Positions 9,610 to 18,666 of a DNA stretch of 64,000 nt are shown here, piece after piece. A program made the translations under genes and the position numbers. The stretch's first letter is position 1, and every line of letters begins with the position of its first letter. The notes under the pieces were generated by a model. It was not told the origin of the DNA. It searched no databases and worked only from the letters and a program-made list of their open reading frames with translations. The DNA is from Sulfurimonas sp. HSL3-7 (GTDB taxonomy: Bacteria > Campylobacterota > Campylobacteria > Campylobacterales > Sulfurimonadaceae): NCBI RefSeq assembly GCF_039645985.1, contig NZ_CP147919.1:2108001-2172000 (forward strand), given 5' to 3'.

Positions 9610-10221
9610 CTATAGATTGATAAAATTTTGTAAGATTTGAAGCCCGTTTTTATGGCTCTTCTCGGGGTGGGGCTGGATACCCATCACATTGCCGTTCGCC
9701 ACGGCGCTCGTAAAGCTGTAGCCATACTCCGTGCGCCCTATGGTGTTGGCAGGATCTTCGCACACCGCATGATAGGAGTGGACGAAGTAGAGGTAGTGCT
9801 CATCGTCCAGCCCTTCAAAAAGAGGGTGCTCTTTGGTGAACATGCGGTTCCATCCCATGTGCGGCACCTTCAGGGGGTGATCGAAACGCGCCGTGTCAAA
9901 GGCCTGCACATGCCCTTTGATAAGTCCGAGCCCTTCGTTGTGGCCGAACTCCTGGCTCGTTTCGAAGAGCAGCTGCATGCCAAGACAGATGCCTAGCATC
10001 GGGGCGCCCGAGGCGGCAAAGCGCTTGATCGCCTCGTCCATGCCACGCTCTTTCAGGTGCTCCATCGCATCGCCATAGGCACCGACGCCCGGCAGGATCA
10101 GCTTGTCATAGGTGTAAAACTTGTCGGGGTCCGACTCGACTTTCGCCTCGTGGCCGAGCTTTCTGAAAGCATTTTTGACCGAGGCCAGGTTTCCCATATT
10201 GTAATCAACGATTCCGATCAT
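9610..10221 (-). CDS. hisH: Imidazole glycerol phosphate synthase, glutaminase subunit
   Basis: Class I glutamine amidotransferase subunit that supplies ammonia to HisF for making IGP and AICAR. The 203 residues show VDYNMGNLASVKNAFRKLG at the N-terminus, LPGVGAYGDAM, the nucleophile elbow GICLGMQLLFE (Cys near residue 81), and the His/Glu dyad in MGIQPHPEKSHKNGLQIL. hisF is not in the window. The start overlaps the stop of the upstream cache-domain gene by 4 bp. Confidence 0.97.
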   Translation of the reverse strand: MIGIVDYNMGNLASVKNAFRKLGHEAKVESDPDKFYTYDKLILPGVGAYGDAMEHLKERGMDEAIKRFAASGAPMLGICLGMQLLFETSQEFGHNEGLGLIKGHVQAFDTARFDHPLKVPHMGWNRMFTKEHPLFEGLDDEHYLYFVHSYHAVCEDPANTIGRTEYGYSFTSAVANGNVMGIQPHPEKSHKNGLQILQNFINL

Positions 10222-11129
10222 GATTCAATTCTCTTTCCAGTAAATTTTATGTAAACAGCAAGCGAGACCATCAGCAGCGAAACGCCGCCGATAATGTACA
10301 TCGCCGTAATCAGCTTGTCGGGTTCCGTCATCGCAAACTTGAAGACCAGCATCAGCGCCTCGATAGAGAGGGCGATGATGATGGAGCCCAAAAACCGTAC
10401 CATCGTCTTGTGGGGGTCTGCGGTATTGTGTTCTTCGAAGCCGCTGCCGAGGACCTCCTCTTCGAAAAGGGTCTTGACCAGGTCAAAGATGGCCAGCGCC
10501 AGAGTCAACAGGATTGTGGCGTTAAAGATGCTCTTGACATCGATGTTCTGAAAATCCGTTCCCTCCAGGAAAAAATACTCCAGCCCTTTGAGAAAGAGCA
10601 GCAGCGCCACCAGGGCGAGGACAAGGGTAAAGGCCGCATACCCGATACGGAAAAAACGCCCTGCGAATGAGCGCATCGGCATGGGGTGGGCGATCTTGAG
10701 TACGGCGTCAAGCGGCATATCCAGACAGGCGACATACAGGATCTCGCCCTTCTCGTCAAAGATCGGCTGCGAAGCGGTGATGGTCAGTTCCTGCGTGATC
10801 AGCGAGGGGTAAGGGTCCGTGATCGTACAGCGCTTCTCTTTTACCGCGCGGTAGTAATAGGCGCGGTTCGAGCGGATCAGCCCGATATCATCGTCTTTCT
10901 TACTCTCATCGCCCAGGTAGGTCGGCGAAAGCTGCACCCCGCGGGCATCGAGCAGATAGATCCCCTCGCAATCCTTGAGGTCCCCCTTGATCTTACGCAT
11001 GCGCCCCATGACGGCGTCGACTGTGATGGAGGGGAGACGGTTCGGCAGGTTCTTGGAGAAGAGGTAACAAAAATAGGCTCTCGCCTTCGTACGGCTTTCG
11101 GCGTAGTGTTGTATGTCGCGTGTATGCAA
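10218..11129 (-). CDS. Cache/PDC sensor-domain membrane protein
   Basis: The 303-residue product starts with about 130 residues resembling a PDC/cache sensor fold: IYLLDARGVQLSPTYL, NRAYYYRAVKEKRCTITDPY and ELTITASQPIFDEKGEILYVACLDM. Four likely membrane helices follow (about residues 160-185, 208-228, 245-265 and 278-295). There is no histidine kinase, methyl-accepting or GGDEF domain, so the signal output is unclear. The start appears to be TTG at 11127-11129 with GAGG just before it. It is the first gene of the minus-strand operon down to pssA, overlapping hisH. Whether it senses a metabolite linked to that operon is unknown. Confidence 0.85.
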   Translation of the reverse strand: MHTRDIQHYAESRTKARAYFCYLFSKNLPNRLPSITVDAVMGRMRKIKGDLKDCEGIYLLDARGVQLSPTYLGDESKKDDDIGLIRSNRAYYYRAVKEKRCTITDPYPSLITQELTITASQPIFDEKGEILYVACLDMPLDAVLKIAHPMPMRSFAGRFFRIGYAAFTLVLALVALLLFLKGLEYFFLEGTDFQNIDVKSIFNATILLTLALAIFDLVKTLFEEEVLGSGFEEHNTADPHKTMVRFLGSIIIALSIEALMLVFKFAMTEPDKLITAMYIIGGVSLLMVSLAVYIKFTGKRIES

Positions 11130-11242
11130 AACCTCTTCTCCATCATCGTTTAAATAGACGCGATTATAGCCTAGTGTTGATTAACGCTTGATTTGTCTCC
11201 TGATTAAGTCCTGTTTTGTACGCCGTCTGTTATAGTATCGGT

Positions 11243-12250
11243 ATGAATAGAGAACCCATACGTATCGCCCTTGTCCGCCTCACCGCGCTTGGTGACATCA
11301 TCAACGGTACCATTGTCCTGCAGCTGATCAAAAAGCACTACCCGAATGCACAGATAGAGTGGTTCTGCGAGGCGGCGTTCGCCCCTGTTCTTGAGGGGCA
11401 TCCCGACCTCCTCAAAGTCCACGCCGTTCCCATCAAGCGGATCAAAAAAGAGAAGAGTCTCGCCCTGCTCAAAGCGACCGTTTCCGCCCTGAAAGCGTCG
11501 GGCCCCTTTGACAAGATCATCGACATGCAGGGGCTCATCAAGTCCGCCGTCGTCGCCCGCCTTATCGGCAAGAACATCCACGGTTTCGACAAAGCATCGG
11601 CCAGAGAGTCTCTCGCCTCGCGGTTCTATGCGACCCATTCGCATATCCCCTACGAAGAGAACGTCATCCGCCGCAACATCGATGTTGTCGCGCAGGCGCT
11701 CGGCTTCAAAGTGAGCGACGGGGAGATACTGGCCAAACAGCCCTGCTTCGCTTCGCGGGAAAAGCCCGCTTTCCTCGCCTCCGGTACAAAGAATATCGCC
11801 TTCGTCATCGGGGCTTCGTGGCCGTCCAAAGAGTACCCGAAAGAGAGATTTTCCGAGCTCGCTCTTGATCTGAAGGAGGCCCGATGCATCCTGATCTGGG
11901 GAAGCGAGAGGGAGAGAGAATATGCCAATTTTATCGCCAAAAACGCCCCCAATGCGGTCGTCGCACCCAAGCTCTCTCTGGCCGAGCTCAGAGCGGTCAT
12001 CGAGCACTGCGACCTCACCATCGGCAACGACACCGGCCCGACCCACCTCGCCTGGGCGATGAACCGCCCTTCCATTACCCTCTTCGGCCCGACCAACACC
12101 CGGATGATCTACGAGACCCCGATCAACCTCGCCTGCGAGTCGGACTCAAAAGTCGACATCAATAAGATCGACAAAAACGACTTCTCCATCCGGACGATCC
12201 CCGTCGAGGTTATCGCAGACAAGGCAAAAGGACTTCTGGCAGCGGAGTAG
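11243..12250 (+). CDS. waaC: Lipopolysaccharide heptosyltransferase I
   Basis: Adds the first heptose to Kdo of the lipid A inner core, using ADP-heptose. The 335-residue product (ATG at 11243) has the GT9 N-terminus RIALVRLTALGDIINGTIVL. Its C-terminal GT-B half carries ASWPSKEYPKERFSELA and the ADP-heptose-binding motif GNDTGPTHLAWAMNRPSITLFGPTN. An in-frame GTG/ATG further upstream at 11216 would add nine residues, but the alignment with the family begins at MNREPIRIALVR. It is transcribed divergently from the cache-domain gene and followed by the galE/manC envelope-sugar region. Confidence 0.93.
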   Translation: MNREPIRIALVRLTALGDIINGTIVLQLIKKHYPNAQIEWFCEAAFAPVLEGHPDLLKVHAVPIKRIKKEKSLALLKATVSALKASGPFDKIIDMQGLIKSAVVARLIGKNIHGFDKASARESLASRFYATHSHIPYEENVIRRNIDVVAQALGFKVSDGEILAKQPCFASREKPAFLASGTKNIAFVIGASWPSKEYPKERFSELALDLKEARCILIWGSEREREYANFIAKNAPNAVVAPKLSLAELRAVIEHCDLTIGNDTGPTHLAWAMNRPSITLFGPTNTRMIYETPINLACESDSKVDINKIDKNDFSIRTIPVEVIADKAKGLLAAE

Positions 12251-12299
12251 GCGTGTGACGTGTGATGCGCAACGCGTTACGTACTAAGCGTTCAATATG

Positions 12300-12338
12300 T
12301 AGCGCTAAGACTTAACGCTAAACAATGTAGTTTTTTTT
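12300..12338 (+). terminator. Probable terminator of waaC, with repeat-like gap
   Basis: TAGCGCTAAGACTTAACGCTA (a near-palindrome, 12300-12320) is followed after ten bases by eight T residues (12331-12338), in the right orientation to end waaC. The rest of the 12251-12466 gap holds only low-complexity words such as GCGTTACGTACTAAGCG and two similar strings, GAAGGTAAACCCTTC and AAAGGCAAACCCCTC. I see no gene there. Confidence 0.4.
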
Positions 12339-12466
12339 GATCCATTGAGCTTTTTGTTTTTATCAACGAAGGAGCGAACTCTCTGCTCTTTCCGCTTCCC
12401 GGCCGAAGGTAAACCCTTCACCATTTCGCTTCACACTGCACCTTGCCAAAGGCAAACCCCTCGCGC

Positions 12467-13480
12467 TCAGCTGTCGGCATAGCCCTGCGGATTTTGCGAC
12501 TGCCAGCGCCAGCTGTCTTCGCACATCTCGTCGATGCCACGTTTGGCTTCCCATCCCAGTATTTTTTTGGCGTAAGTCGGGTCGGCGTAGCATTCGGCGA
12601 TGTCGCCGGCGCGGCGTTCGACGATCTTGTAGGGCACCTTTCTGCCCGAGGCCTTCTCAAAGGCTTTGACCATCTCCAGCACCGAGTAACCATTACCCGT
12701 ACCGAGGTTGACGGTCAGGACGCCCCGGTTGGCGTCAATGTAGTCAAGCGCCTTGAGGTGGCCGTCCGCGAGGTCAACGACGTGAATATAGTCACGCACC
12801 CCCGTGCCGTCGCGCGTCGGGTAGTCCCCGCCGAAAACGCTGAGACAATCGCGTTTACCCACCGCAGTCTGCGATATGAAGGGCATGAGGTTGTTGGGAA
12901 TGCCGTTGGGGTCTTCGCCGATGGTGCCGGACTTATGGGCGCCGACCGGGTTGAAGTAGCGCAGCAGCGCGACACTCCACTCACCGTCCGCAACGGAGAG
13001 GTCGCGCAATATCTCTTCGATGAAGAGTTTTGTGCGCCCATAGGGGTTGGTCGCGCTCAGCGGGAAATCTTCGGTGATCGGCGTCATATGCGGGTCGCCG
13101 TAGACCGTCGCGGACGAACTGAAGACGATCTTTTTGCAGCCGTGCTCTCGCATGACTTCGCAGAGCACGATGGTGCCGTGGATGTTGTTGTCGTAGTACG
13201 TCAGCGGTTCCGCCACCGACTCCCCCACCGCCTTCAGCCCGGCAAAATGGATGACCGATGTAATGTCGTAACGCGCAAACACCGCCTCCAGGTCATCCGC
13301 CGAACGGATGTCCCCCTCGACGAACGGCACGGCTCTGCCGACGATCTTCTCGACCCGTCTCAAACTCTCTTTCGAGGCGTTTGAGAGGTTGTCGAAGACC
13401 ACGATCTCATGCCCCGCCTCCATCAGCAGAACACAGGTATGTGAGCCGATATAACCGGCCCCTCCAGTCACAAGGACCAT
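12467..13480 (-). CDS. galE: UDP-glucose 4-epimerase
   Basis: Interconverts UDP-glucose and UDP-galactose (or the N-acetyl forms) for surface polysaccharides. The 337-residue short-chain dehydrogenase/reductase has the NAD-binding [34 protein letters not shown] and the catalytic [10 protein letters not shown] (Tyr-x3-Lys). It ends with [19 protein letters not shown], typical of GalE. I chose ATG at 13480, preceded by AGAGAGGAAAGCC, rather than an ATG 11 codons upstream, because the family starts at [12 protein letters not shown]. It lies between waaC and manC. Confidence 0.94.
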   Translation of the reverse strand: MVLVTGGAGYIGSHTCVLLMEAGHEIVVFDNLSNASKESLRRVEKIVGRAVPFVEGDIRSADDLEAVFARYDITSVIHFAGLKAVGESVAEPLTYYDNNIHGTIVLCEVMREHGCKKIVFSSSATVYGDPHMTPITEDFPLSATNPYGRTKLFIEEILRDLSVADGEWSVALLRYFNPVGAHKSGTIGEDPNGIPNNLMPFISQTAVGKRDCLSVFGGDYPTRDGTGVRDYIHVVDLADGHLKALDYIDANRGVLTVNLGTGNGYSVLEMVKAFEKASGRKVPYKIVERRAGDIAECYADPTYAKKILGWEAKRGIDEMCEDSWRWQSQNPQGYADS

Positions 13481-13862
13481 AGGCTTTCCTCTCTTTCCAA
13501 CGTACAGCGCCAAGGCCCTTAAAGGGGATTAGCGCTGCGCTCTTTTGTAAAAATATTTTATCACTATTGCTATTACATAGCGATTACTTCGCTGATCTGC
13601 TTGTCCTAGACATGGCGTGCTACGTGCTATGTATTACGTGTTACTATCGTTTCTTTTTATCTACAGAGAAGGTCAAGGGCAAACAGCACAGTATAGCAAA
13701 GCACTAAATTCTGAGTCGTGCGAGAGGCCACCCTGGAGTGTTTAACAGATGAGAGGGTTGATTTTTAAATTATCCTTGTTCTAGCTCTTTCATTGTATCA
13801 CGTATTACTTGCTACTGTTTTATCTGCTCATTATCACAGCACTTAGCACGCAACACAAAACA
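13481..13862. other. Gap with dispersed low-complexity words, no gene
   Basis: This 380-bp gap between galE and manC contains CGTGCTACGTGCTATG and TATTACGTGTTAC (near 13616-13650), TATCACGTATTACTTGC (near 13797) and ACTAAATTCTGAGTCGTG (near 13705). Related words recur in other gaps (12251-12330, 20845-21000). No open frame with a ribosome-binding site is visible. The promoters of galE and manC should lie here or further upstream, but I could not place them. Confidence 0.4.
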
Positions 13863-15290
13863 CTAAACGCGTTTGAAATCGTCCAAGATGCGGACGATGT
13901 CGTCTTCGCCGACGTACTCGCCGACCTGCGCTTCGATCATGACCAGCGGTATTCTCCCGACGTTCTCGAGGCGGTGGATCTCGCCCATCGGGATGTAGGT
14001 CGATTCGTTGGCGCGGACTAGGTATTCCTCCTTGCCCCGCGTCACGGTTGCGGTGCCCGAGACGACGATCCAGTGCTCCGAGCGGTGGTAGTGTTTCTGC
14101 AGGCTCAGACGTTTGCCCGGTTTGACGACGATACGTTTGACCTTGTAGCCGTCCGACTCGTCGAGGATGGTGTAGGTCCCCCACGGACGGTGCGCCGTGA
14201 CATGGATGTTCGGCAGTTCAGAGTTACGCGCCTTGAGCTCTTTGACCACCTCTTTGACCTTCTGGCTGCTCCCCTTTTTGGAGACCAGCAGTGCATCGGC
14301 CGTATCGATGATGAGCAGGTCGTCGACATCGATCGCGGCGACCAACTTCTCCGAAATGATCAGATTGTTTTTTGATTCCTGAATGATCGGCTCGCAACGC
14401 TGGGTCGAAGCGGCATTACCCGCCTCGTCCTGCGGCAGCTCTTCGTAGAGGGCATCAAAACTTCCCAGGTCGCTCCAGGCGATGTCGGACGGGACCACTT
14501 TGACCCGACTGCTCTTCTCCATCACCGCATAGTCAATGCTGTCTTCGGGGATCGCCGCCATGTCCTCGTGCGAGATACGGACCATCTCATCTCTTTTCGC
14601 ATTTTCAAAGGCGTTCAGCGAAGCCTCATAGATCTCCGGAGAGTAGGTCTGCAGCTCTTCGAGGAAGAGACCCGCTCTGAAACAGAACATTCCGGAGTTC
14701 CAGTAATAGTTTCCGGCATCGAGATAGGCCTGCGCCGTGAGTGCATCCGGCTTCTCTTTGAAAGAGAGGACATCCTCCCCTTCGGCCTCGATGTAGCCAA
14801 AACCGGTCTCGGGGTACTGAGGGGTGATGCCGAAAGTGACGAGGTTGTCATCCTGTGCCAACGTCTTTGCTTTTTCCACCGCTTCAAGGTAGGCTTTTTC
14901 GTCCTTGATCAGGTGGTCGGAGGGGGTGACGAGAACGATCTCGTCTGCATCGAGTGCAAGACATGCAAGTGCGATTGCCGGGGCGGTGTTGCGGCCGACC
15001 GGCTCGAGAAGGTAGCGTGATTCGTAGTTGACGGCGTGCGTTTCATGCGGGTCCCCCGCCCTGCGCGCCCGGATGCCGGCCTTCATCTCCTCGATCTGGT
15101 CGACCGCGAGGAAATACTGCTCGGCATTGGAGACAATGAACTGCGCGTCGCAGGCCTTCTGGTTACGTGCAACGGTCTTTTGAAAAAGAGATTCGCTGTT
15201 GAAAAGCTGAACGAACTGCTTCGGCATCAGGGTCCGGCTCAGCGGCCAGAGTCTTGTCCCGCTACCGCCGCAAAGTATAATGTTGGTCAT
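13863..15290 (-). CDS. manC: Mannose-1-phosphate guanylyltransferase / mannose-6-phosphate isomerase
   Basis: Bifunctional enzyme supplying GDP-mannose for surface glycans. The 475-residue product begins MTNIILCGGSGTRLWPLSRT (nucleotidyltransferase signature with GGSGTRLWP) and has VTPSDHLI and FKEKPD in the N-terminal two thirds. The C-terminal cupin carries RPWGTY...KRIVVKPGKRLSLQKHYHRSEHWIVVSGTA, the type II phosphomannose isomerase motif, and FIPMGE-like YIPMGEIHRLEN. A GGAGAAGGGC ribosome-binding site precedes the ATG. It is the third envelope-sugar gene in the 11.2-15.3 kb group, with galE and waaC. Confidence 0.95.
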   Translation of the reverse strand: MTNIILCGGSGTRLWPLSRTLMPKQFVQLFNSESLFQKTVARNQKACDAQFIVSNAEQYFLAVDQIEEMKAGIRARRAGDPHETHAVNYESRYLLEPVGRNTAPAIALACLALDADEIVLVTPSDHLIKDEKAYLEAVEKAKTLAQDDNLVTFGITPQYPETGFGYIEAEGEDVLSFKEKPDALTAQAYLDAGNYYWNSGMFCFRAGLFLEELQTYSPEIYEASLNAFENAKRDEMVRISHEDMAAIPEDSIDYAVMEKSSRVKVVPSDIAWSDLGSFDALYEELPQDEAGNAASTQRCEPIIQESKNNLIISEKLVAAIDVDDLLIIDTADALLVSKKGSSQKVKEVVKELKARNSELPNIHVTAHRPWGTYTILDESDGYKVKRIVVKPGKRLSLQKHYHRSEHWIVVSGTATVTRGKEEYLVRANESTYIPMGEIHRLENVGRIPLVMIEAQVGEYVGEDDIVRILDDFKRV

Positions 15291-15495
15291 GCCCTTCTCC
15301 GATAATAATAGATAATTGATTCAGCCGGAGATTTTACCTTTATAGCCATTAATGCCACATTAGATACAACAGTGTTTAACAAAGCTGCAACGAGGATACA
15401 GACTTTTCAAGAGTACGGAAAAGGGGGACAAGGTGCATCGGAAAAAACAAAAATAGGGAAAAGAAGTAAAAAGAGTTTGAAAAGGATTGTTTGAT

Positions 15496-15873
15496 TGGTG
15501 GAGACGTCGGGTGTCGAACCCGAGTCCAAAAATAGTTAGAAAATGGCGTCTACATGCTTAGAGACATTGTTTCGTTTAATTCGGCTTCATACAATGCGCA
15601 AGACTAGACCGAACGAGCCTCAAAAGTTCATCTTGCGCTGAGACAGACGCAGAGTATATCTATCGTGAGGGTTATACTTCAAGATCTCTTCTCGGATAGA
15701 ACCGAAGAGTGAAGCAGCCCGCCTCTTTCGAGGGGTTAAAACTTAAGCTACTGCTAAAGCTGGGCGGTAATTTGTGTTGTTTGCGTTTAAGCAAGTTGAG
15801 CCGCGTAACGGGAGTGCTCAGCCCGGCATGCAACCAGATTCCGACCTACTCCTGTCGAAGCCAAGTCGTCCCC
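15496..15873 (-). ncRNA. ssrA: Transfer-messenger RNA (tmRNA)
   Basis: Rescues stalled ribosomes by trans-translation. On the minus strand the RNA starts GGGGACGACTTGGCTTCGAC (5' end at 15873) and ends with the T-arm GGGTTCGACACCCG, CGTCTCCACCA and an encoded CCA at 15496-15498; length 378 nt. The tag reading frame lies at 15743-15784 on the minus strand and encodes ANNTNYRPALAVA followed by TAA. It resembles the ANNV/VNNT tags of other Campylobacterota. The flanking gap 15291-15495 shows no gene and no clear terminator. Confidence 0.97.
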
Positions 15874-15898
15874 AGTCAGATACAAATTACACAGTGAA

Positions 15899-15928
15899 AT
15901 TATACCATATAAAAAGCAACCCTGTCGA
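15899..15928 (-). promoter_or_regulatory. Sigma-70 promoter of ssrA
   Basis: On the minus strand TCGACA (15923-15928) and TATAAT (15899-15904) are separated by 18 bp. Transcription would start near 15892, about 19 nt before the mature tmRNA 5' end, leaving a short leader for RNase P to remove. Confidence 0.6.
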
Positions 15929-15972
15929 CAGAAAAGTAAACAGGCATCGTAAAAACCCTTGGATAAAAACGT

Positions 15973-16938
15973 TTACTGCAGGGTGATGAGGAAACCGTAG
16001 TCACGCTCTCTGAAACGCAGCGGGCACTCCACCGGGTCACCGCAGCGAAACTGCGCGATGTCGTCGGCGCGGGGGTAGGTCTGAACGGTCATCGTGACCC
16101 GCATCTCACTGTTGTAATCCTGCAAAATACCGCTCACGCCGTTGGCGATACTGCCCATCGGGTTAAGGAAAAAGTAGCTGATATTGCCCAGTATCCTGGA
16201 ACCGAAGACCATGCCGCCGTTGCTGTCGAGTCTCTTTTCGAGCAGATACATCCCTTCGCCCATAAACGAACCGAAAAGCGGCGTAATGATAAGATCCTGA
16301 ATGGACGGGATCTCGGCAAACGACTCATAGCCGTACTCCCAGAAAAACGTCGACATCAGCGTCGAGTAGGCCGCCGATTCGACGATGGACATGCCGTCAT
16401 TTCTGGCCAGGGTATAGTAGATCGCGCCCGATATCGGGTGGCCGATATAGTTGATCGCCCAGTCATCCTTGTCCCAGACCGGCTTTGTATTGAGGTGCTC
16501 GCGCCACCGCTCCTGAAGGGACTTCTCCTCCAGCTCGTCCATGTCCCATTTCGAAACGCTCTCGGGAAGCACCGCCAGAATACCGATCGTCGATATTAAA
16601 AAAACCTGCAGGTAGACCGAATCTTCGATCAGTTTCCGGTAACGGTAGGGAAGTGCTTCGTTGACATTGTAATATTCGGGAAGATAGTCTACGCCGTCTT
16701 CCCCGTTGAACACCGCAAACTGCTGCTGCAGCGACGCACTCATCCTGTAGTCTTGAAGACCCTGAGACAACGTTTCGCCAGGCGGTATCAAAAGGGGTTC
16801 GGCAAGGGGGCCGACGTGAAACGCGGAAGCGGGCAGCTGCGTCCGAGCGGGCGTTGCGCTGAGATCCTCGTAGAGCCGGCTGCCGGCATGAAGGCTCAGG
16901 GCAGAGAGAAGCATAAACAATAGAGTCCTCAATCGCAT
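15973..16938 (-). CDS. DUF3943 family exported protein
   Basis: The product of about 321 residues (ATG at 16938, preceded by GAAGG 8 bases upstream) begins with a signal peptide, MRLRTLLFMLLSALSLHAGS. The core carries the DUF3943 pattern: WAINYIGHPISGAIYYTLAR, FFWEYGYESFAEIPSIQDLI, ITPLFGSFMGEGMY. This is a predicted envelope protein whose function is not established in any organism I can name. A start seven codons upstream is possible but would put charged residues before the signal peptide. It stands alone between ssrA and trpA, with a gap of about 60 bp to trpA. Confidence 0.85.
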   Translation of the reverse strand: MRLRTLLFMLLSALSLHAGSRLYEDLSATPARTQLPASAFHVGPLAEPLLIPPGETLSQGLQDYRMSASLQQQFAVFNGEDGVDYLPEYYNVNEALPYRYRKLIEDSVYLQVFLISTIGILAVLPESVSKWDMDELEEKSLQERWREHLNTKPVWDKDDWAINYIGHPISGAIYYTLARNDGMSIVESAAYSTLMSTFFWEYGYESFAEIPSIQDLIITPLFGSFMGEGMYLLEKRLDSNGGMVFGSRILGNISYFFLNPMGSIANGVSGILQDYNSEMRVTMTVQTYPRADDIAQFRCGDPVECPLRFRERDYGFLITLQ

Positions 16939-16999
16939 GATATGACCTTCACTCGGCAAAAAGCGCTTTGCACAAGCCTTTTTTTAACCCTGCGCAAAA

Positions 17000-17740
17000 T
17001 TATTCGTTTATTTTCTGCTTGATCTCGGAAGCGATCGCGCAACACTGCTCTATCTTTTGAGAGAGGGTCAGCTCTTCCTGCAAAAGGACATTGACAAAAG
17101 CGGAACCGACGATGACGCCGTCCGCACCGGCGACCTTCTCTTTGGCCGTCTTCTGGTTGACGCCGAAACCGACATAGGCGGGGGTATCGGTGTACGACTT
17201 TATCGATCTCAGGACCGGCTGCAGGTCCTCGCTCTGGCCGCTGCCCGTAATACCGGCATAGGCGACCAGGTAGATGAACTTCTTGGCGTCGCGGACGATC
17301 TCTTCAATACGCGCATCACTGTCGGTCGGTGCAACAAAGGCGATGTTGGCAATGTTGTTCGCGTCAAACTGCGGTTTGTAAAGTAGCGCCTCTTCGTGCG
17401 GCAGGTCCGGAATGATCATACCGCTGACACCGATCGCATTCGCTTTTTTCAAAAGTGCGTCCATGCCGTATTGGTAGAAAGAGTTAAAGTACCCCATCCA
17501 CAGCGTGTCGACTTTCGGGGCGATCTGCTCGGAAATCTCCAGTACATCCCTGAAGCGAAGCCCTTTCTCCAAGGCTAAAAAGTTGGCTTTCTCGATCACC
17601 GGGCCGTCAGCGACCGGATCGGAAAAAGGGACGCCGAGCTCCAGCGAGTCGACGCCGCTTTCGCCGAGGGCCAGGGCCAGGTCTACGGTAAATGATTTTT
17701 CAGGAAAACCTGTTGTGATGTACGCTACAAGATGTTTCAA
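17000..17740 (-). CDS. trpA: Tryptophan synthase alpha chain
   Basis: Cleaves indole-3-glycerol phosphate to indole and glyceraldehyde 3-phosphate and passes indole to TrpB. The 246 residues show AYITTGFPEKSFTVDLALAL, ESGVDSLELGVPFSDPVADGP (catalytic Glu and Asp), MGYFNSFYQYG, GMIIPDLPHEE, FVAPTDSDARI, YAGITGSG and GFGVNQKTA. I place the start at TTG (17738-17740), preceded by GGAGA. Family members begin within a residue or two of KHLVAYITTGFPE. An upstream ATG at 17854 would add 38 residues unlike the family and run into the divergent panB promoter. trpB is not adjacent. Confidence 0.93.
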   Translation of the reverse strand: MKHLVAYITTGFPEKSFTVDLALALGESGVDSLELGVPFSDPVADGPVIEKANFLALEKGLRFRDVLEISEQIAPKVDTLWMGYFNSFYQYGMDALLKKANAIGVSGMIIPDLPHEEALLYKPQFDANNIANIAFVAPTDSDARIEEIVRDAKKFIYLVAYAGITGSGQSEDLQPVLRSIKSYTDTPAYVGFGVNQKTAKEKVAGADGVIVGSAFVNVLLQEELTLSQKIEQCCAIASEIKQKINE

Positions 17741-17847
17741 TCTGTCTCCAAAAGAGGGATATATATAATTATTGTAATATTTAAACGAAATTGTACCACT
17801 TTTGGATAAAATCACGATACTTATACACGCAAAAGATGAGAAGAAAT

Positions 17848-18639
17848 ATGACAAAGAAGCTTTCCATCACCAGTATTCAAAAGGCCAAGGGCGATCGTCC
17901 CCTGACCATGATCACTGCCTATGATGCCCTGTTCGCCAAACTTTTTGACCCCATTGCCGACATTATTCTTGTCGGCGACAGCCTCAATATGAGTTTCGGC
18001 GGCAAAAAAGATACGCTCAGCGCCACCCTCGATCAGATGATCTACCACACCCAGGCCGTCTGCAACGGCGCACAAAACAGCTTTGTCATCGCCGATATGC
18101 CTTTCGGCACCTACCCTACGGCTGAAAAAGCCCTGGAAAATGCGACCAGACTCTTCCAGGAGTGCCCTGCCGATGCGGTCAAGATCGAAGGGGGCCAGAA
18201 CAAAGCAGAGACCATCAGACACCTTGTCGACAACGGCATCGCCGTCTGCGGCCACATCGGACTTCTGCCGCAATCGGTCCGCGGCGAAGGGGGCTATAAG
18301 GTCAAGGGCAAAAATGAGGAGGAGGCCAAGGCGCTGATCACCGATGCACTGGCGGTCGAACAGGCCGGTGCTTTCTGTATGGTAATCGAAGGGGTCAAGG
18401 CCGAGGTCGCGATGCACGTTGCCAGAGCCGTCAAGGTGCCGGTGATCGGCATCGGCGCCGGCAACAGCGTTGACGGACAGGTGCTTGTCTTTTCCGACAT
18501 GCTGGGACTTTTCGAGGCGTTCACCCCCAAATTCGTCAAGAAGTACCTCAACGGTGCCGAGCTGGTCAAAGAGGCCGTCCAGAACTACAAAGATGAAGTT
18601 GAATCGCGCCGTTTTCCTGATGAGATCCACACCTATTAA
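17848..18639 (+). CDS. panB: 3-methyl-2-oxobutanoate hydroxymethyltransferase
   Basis: Makes ketopantoate from ketoisovalerate and methylene-tetrahydrofolate, the first committed step to pantothenate and CoA. The 263 residues have TMITAYDALFAKLFD, VGDSLNMSFGGKKDTLSATL, IADMPFGTYPT, VKIEGG, VCGHIGLLPQSV, FCMVIEGV and VIGIGAGNSVDGQVLVFSDMLGL, covering the metal and substrate sites. ATG at 17848 follows GAGAAGAAAT; an in-frame ATG at 17836 is also possible. It is divergent from trpA and lies 27 bp upstream of ruvB. Confidence 0.95.
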   Translation: MTKKLSITSIQKAKGDRPLTMITAYDALFAKLFDPIADIILVGDSLNMSFGGKKDTLSATLDQMIYHTQAVCNGAQNSFVIADMPFGTYPTAEKALENATRLFQECPADAVKIEGGQNKAETIRHLVDNGIAVCGHIGLLPQSVRGEGGYKVKGKNEEEAKALITDALAVEQAGAFCMVIEGVKAEVAMHVARAVKVPVIGIGAGNSVDGQVLVFSDMLGLFEAFTPKFVKKYLNGAELVKEAVQNYKDEVESRRFPDEIHTY

Positions 18640-18666
18640 ACACTATTTCAAAGAGAAGAGAGGCTG

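Noticed and set aside
10218-11129. Reading the cache-domain protein as a chemoreceptor or histidine kinase
   Set aside because: There is no methyl-accepting, HisKA, HATPase or GGDEF region after the sensor; only membrane helices follow.
17741-17854. N-terminal extension of trpA to an upstream ATG
   Set aside because: The extra 38 residues do not resemble TrpA and run into the panB promoter region; TTG at 17738-17740 has GGAGA just upstream and starts where the family does.
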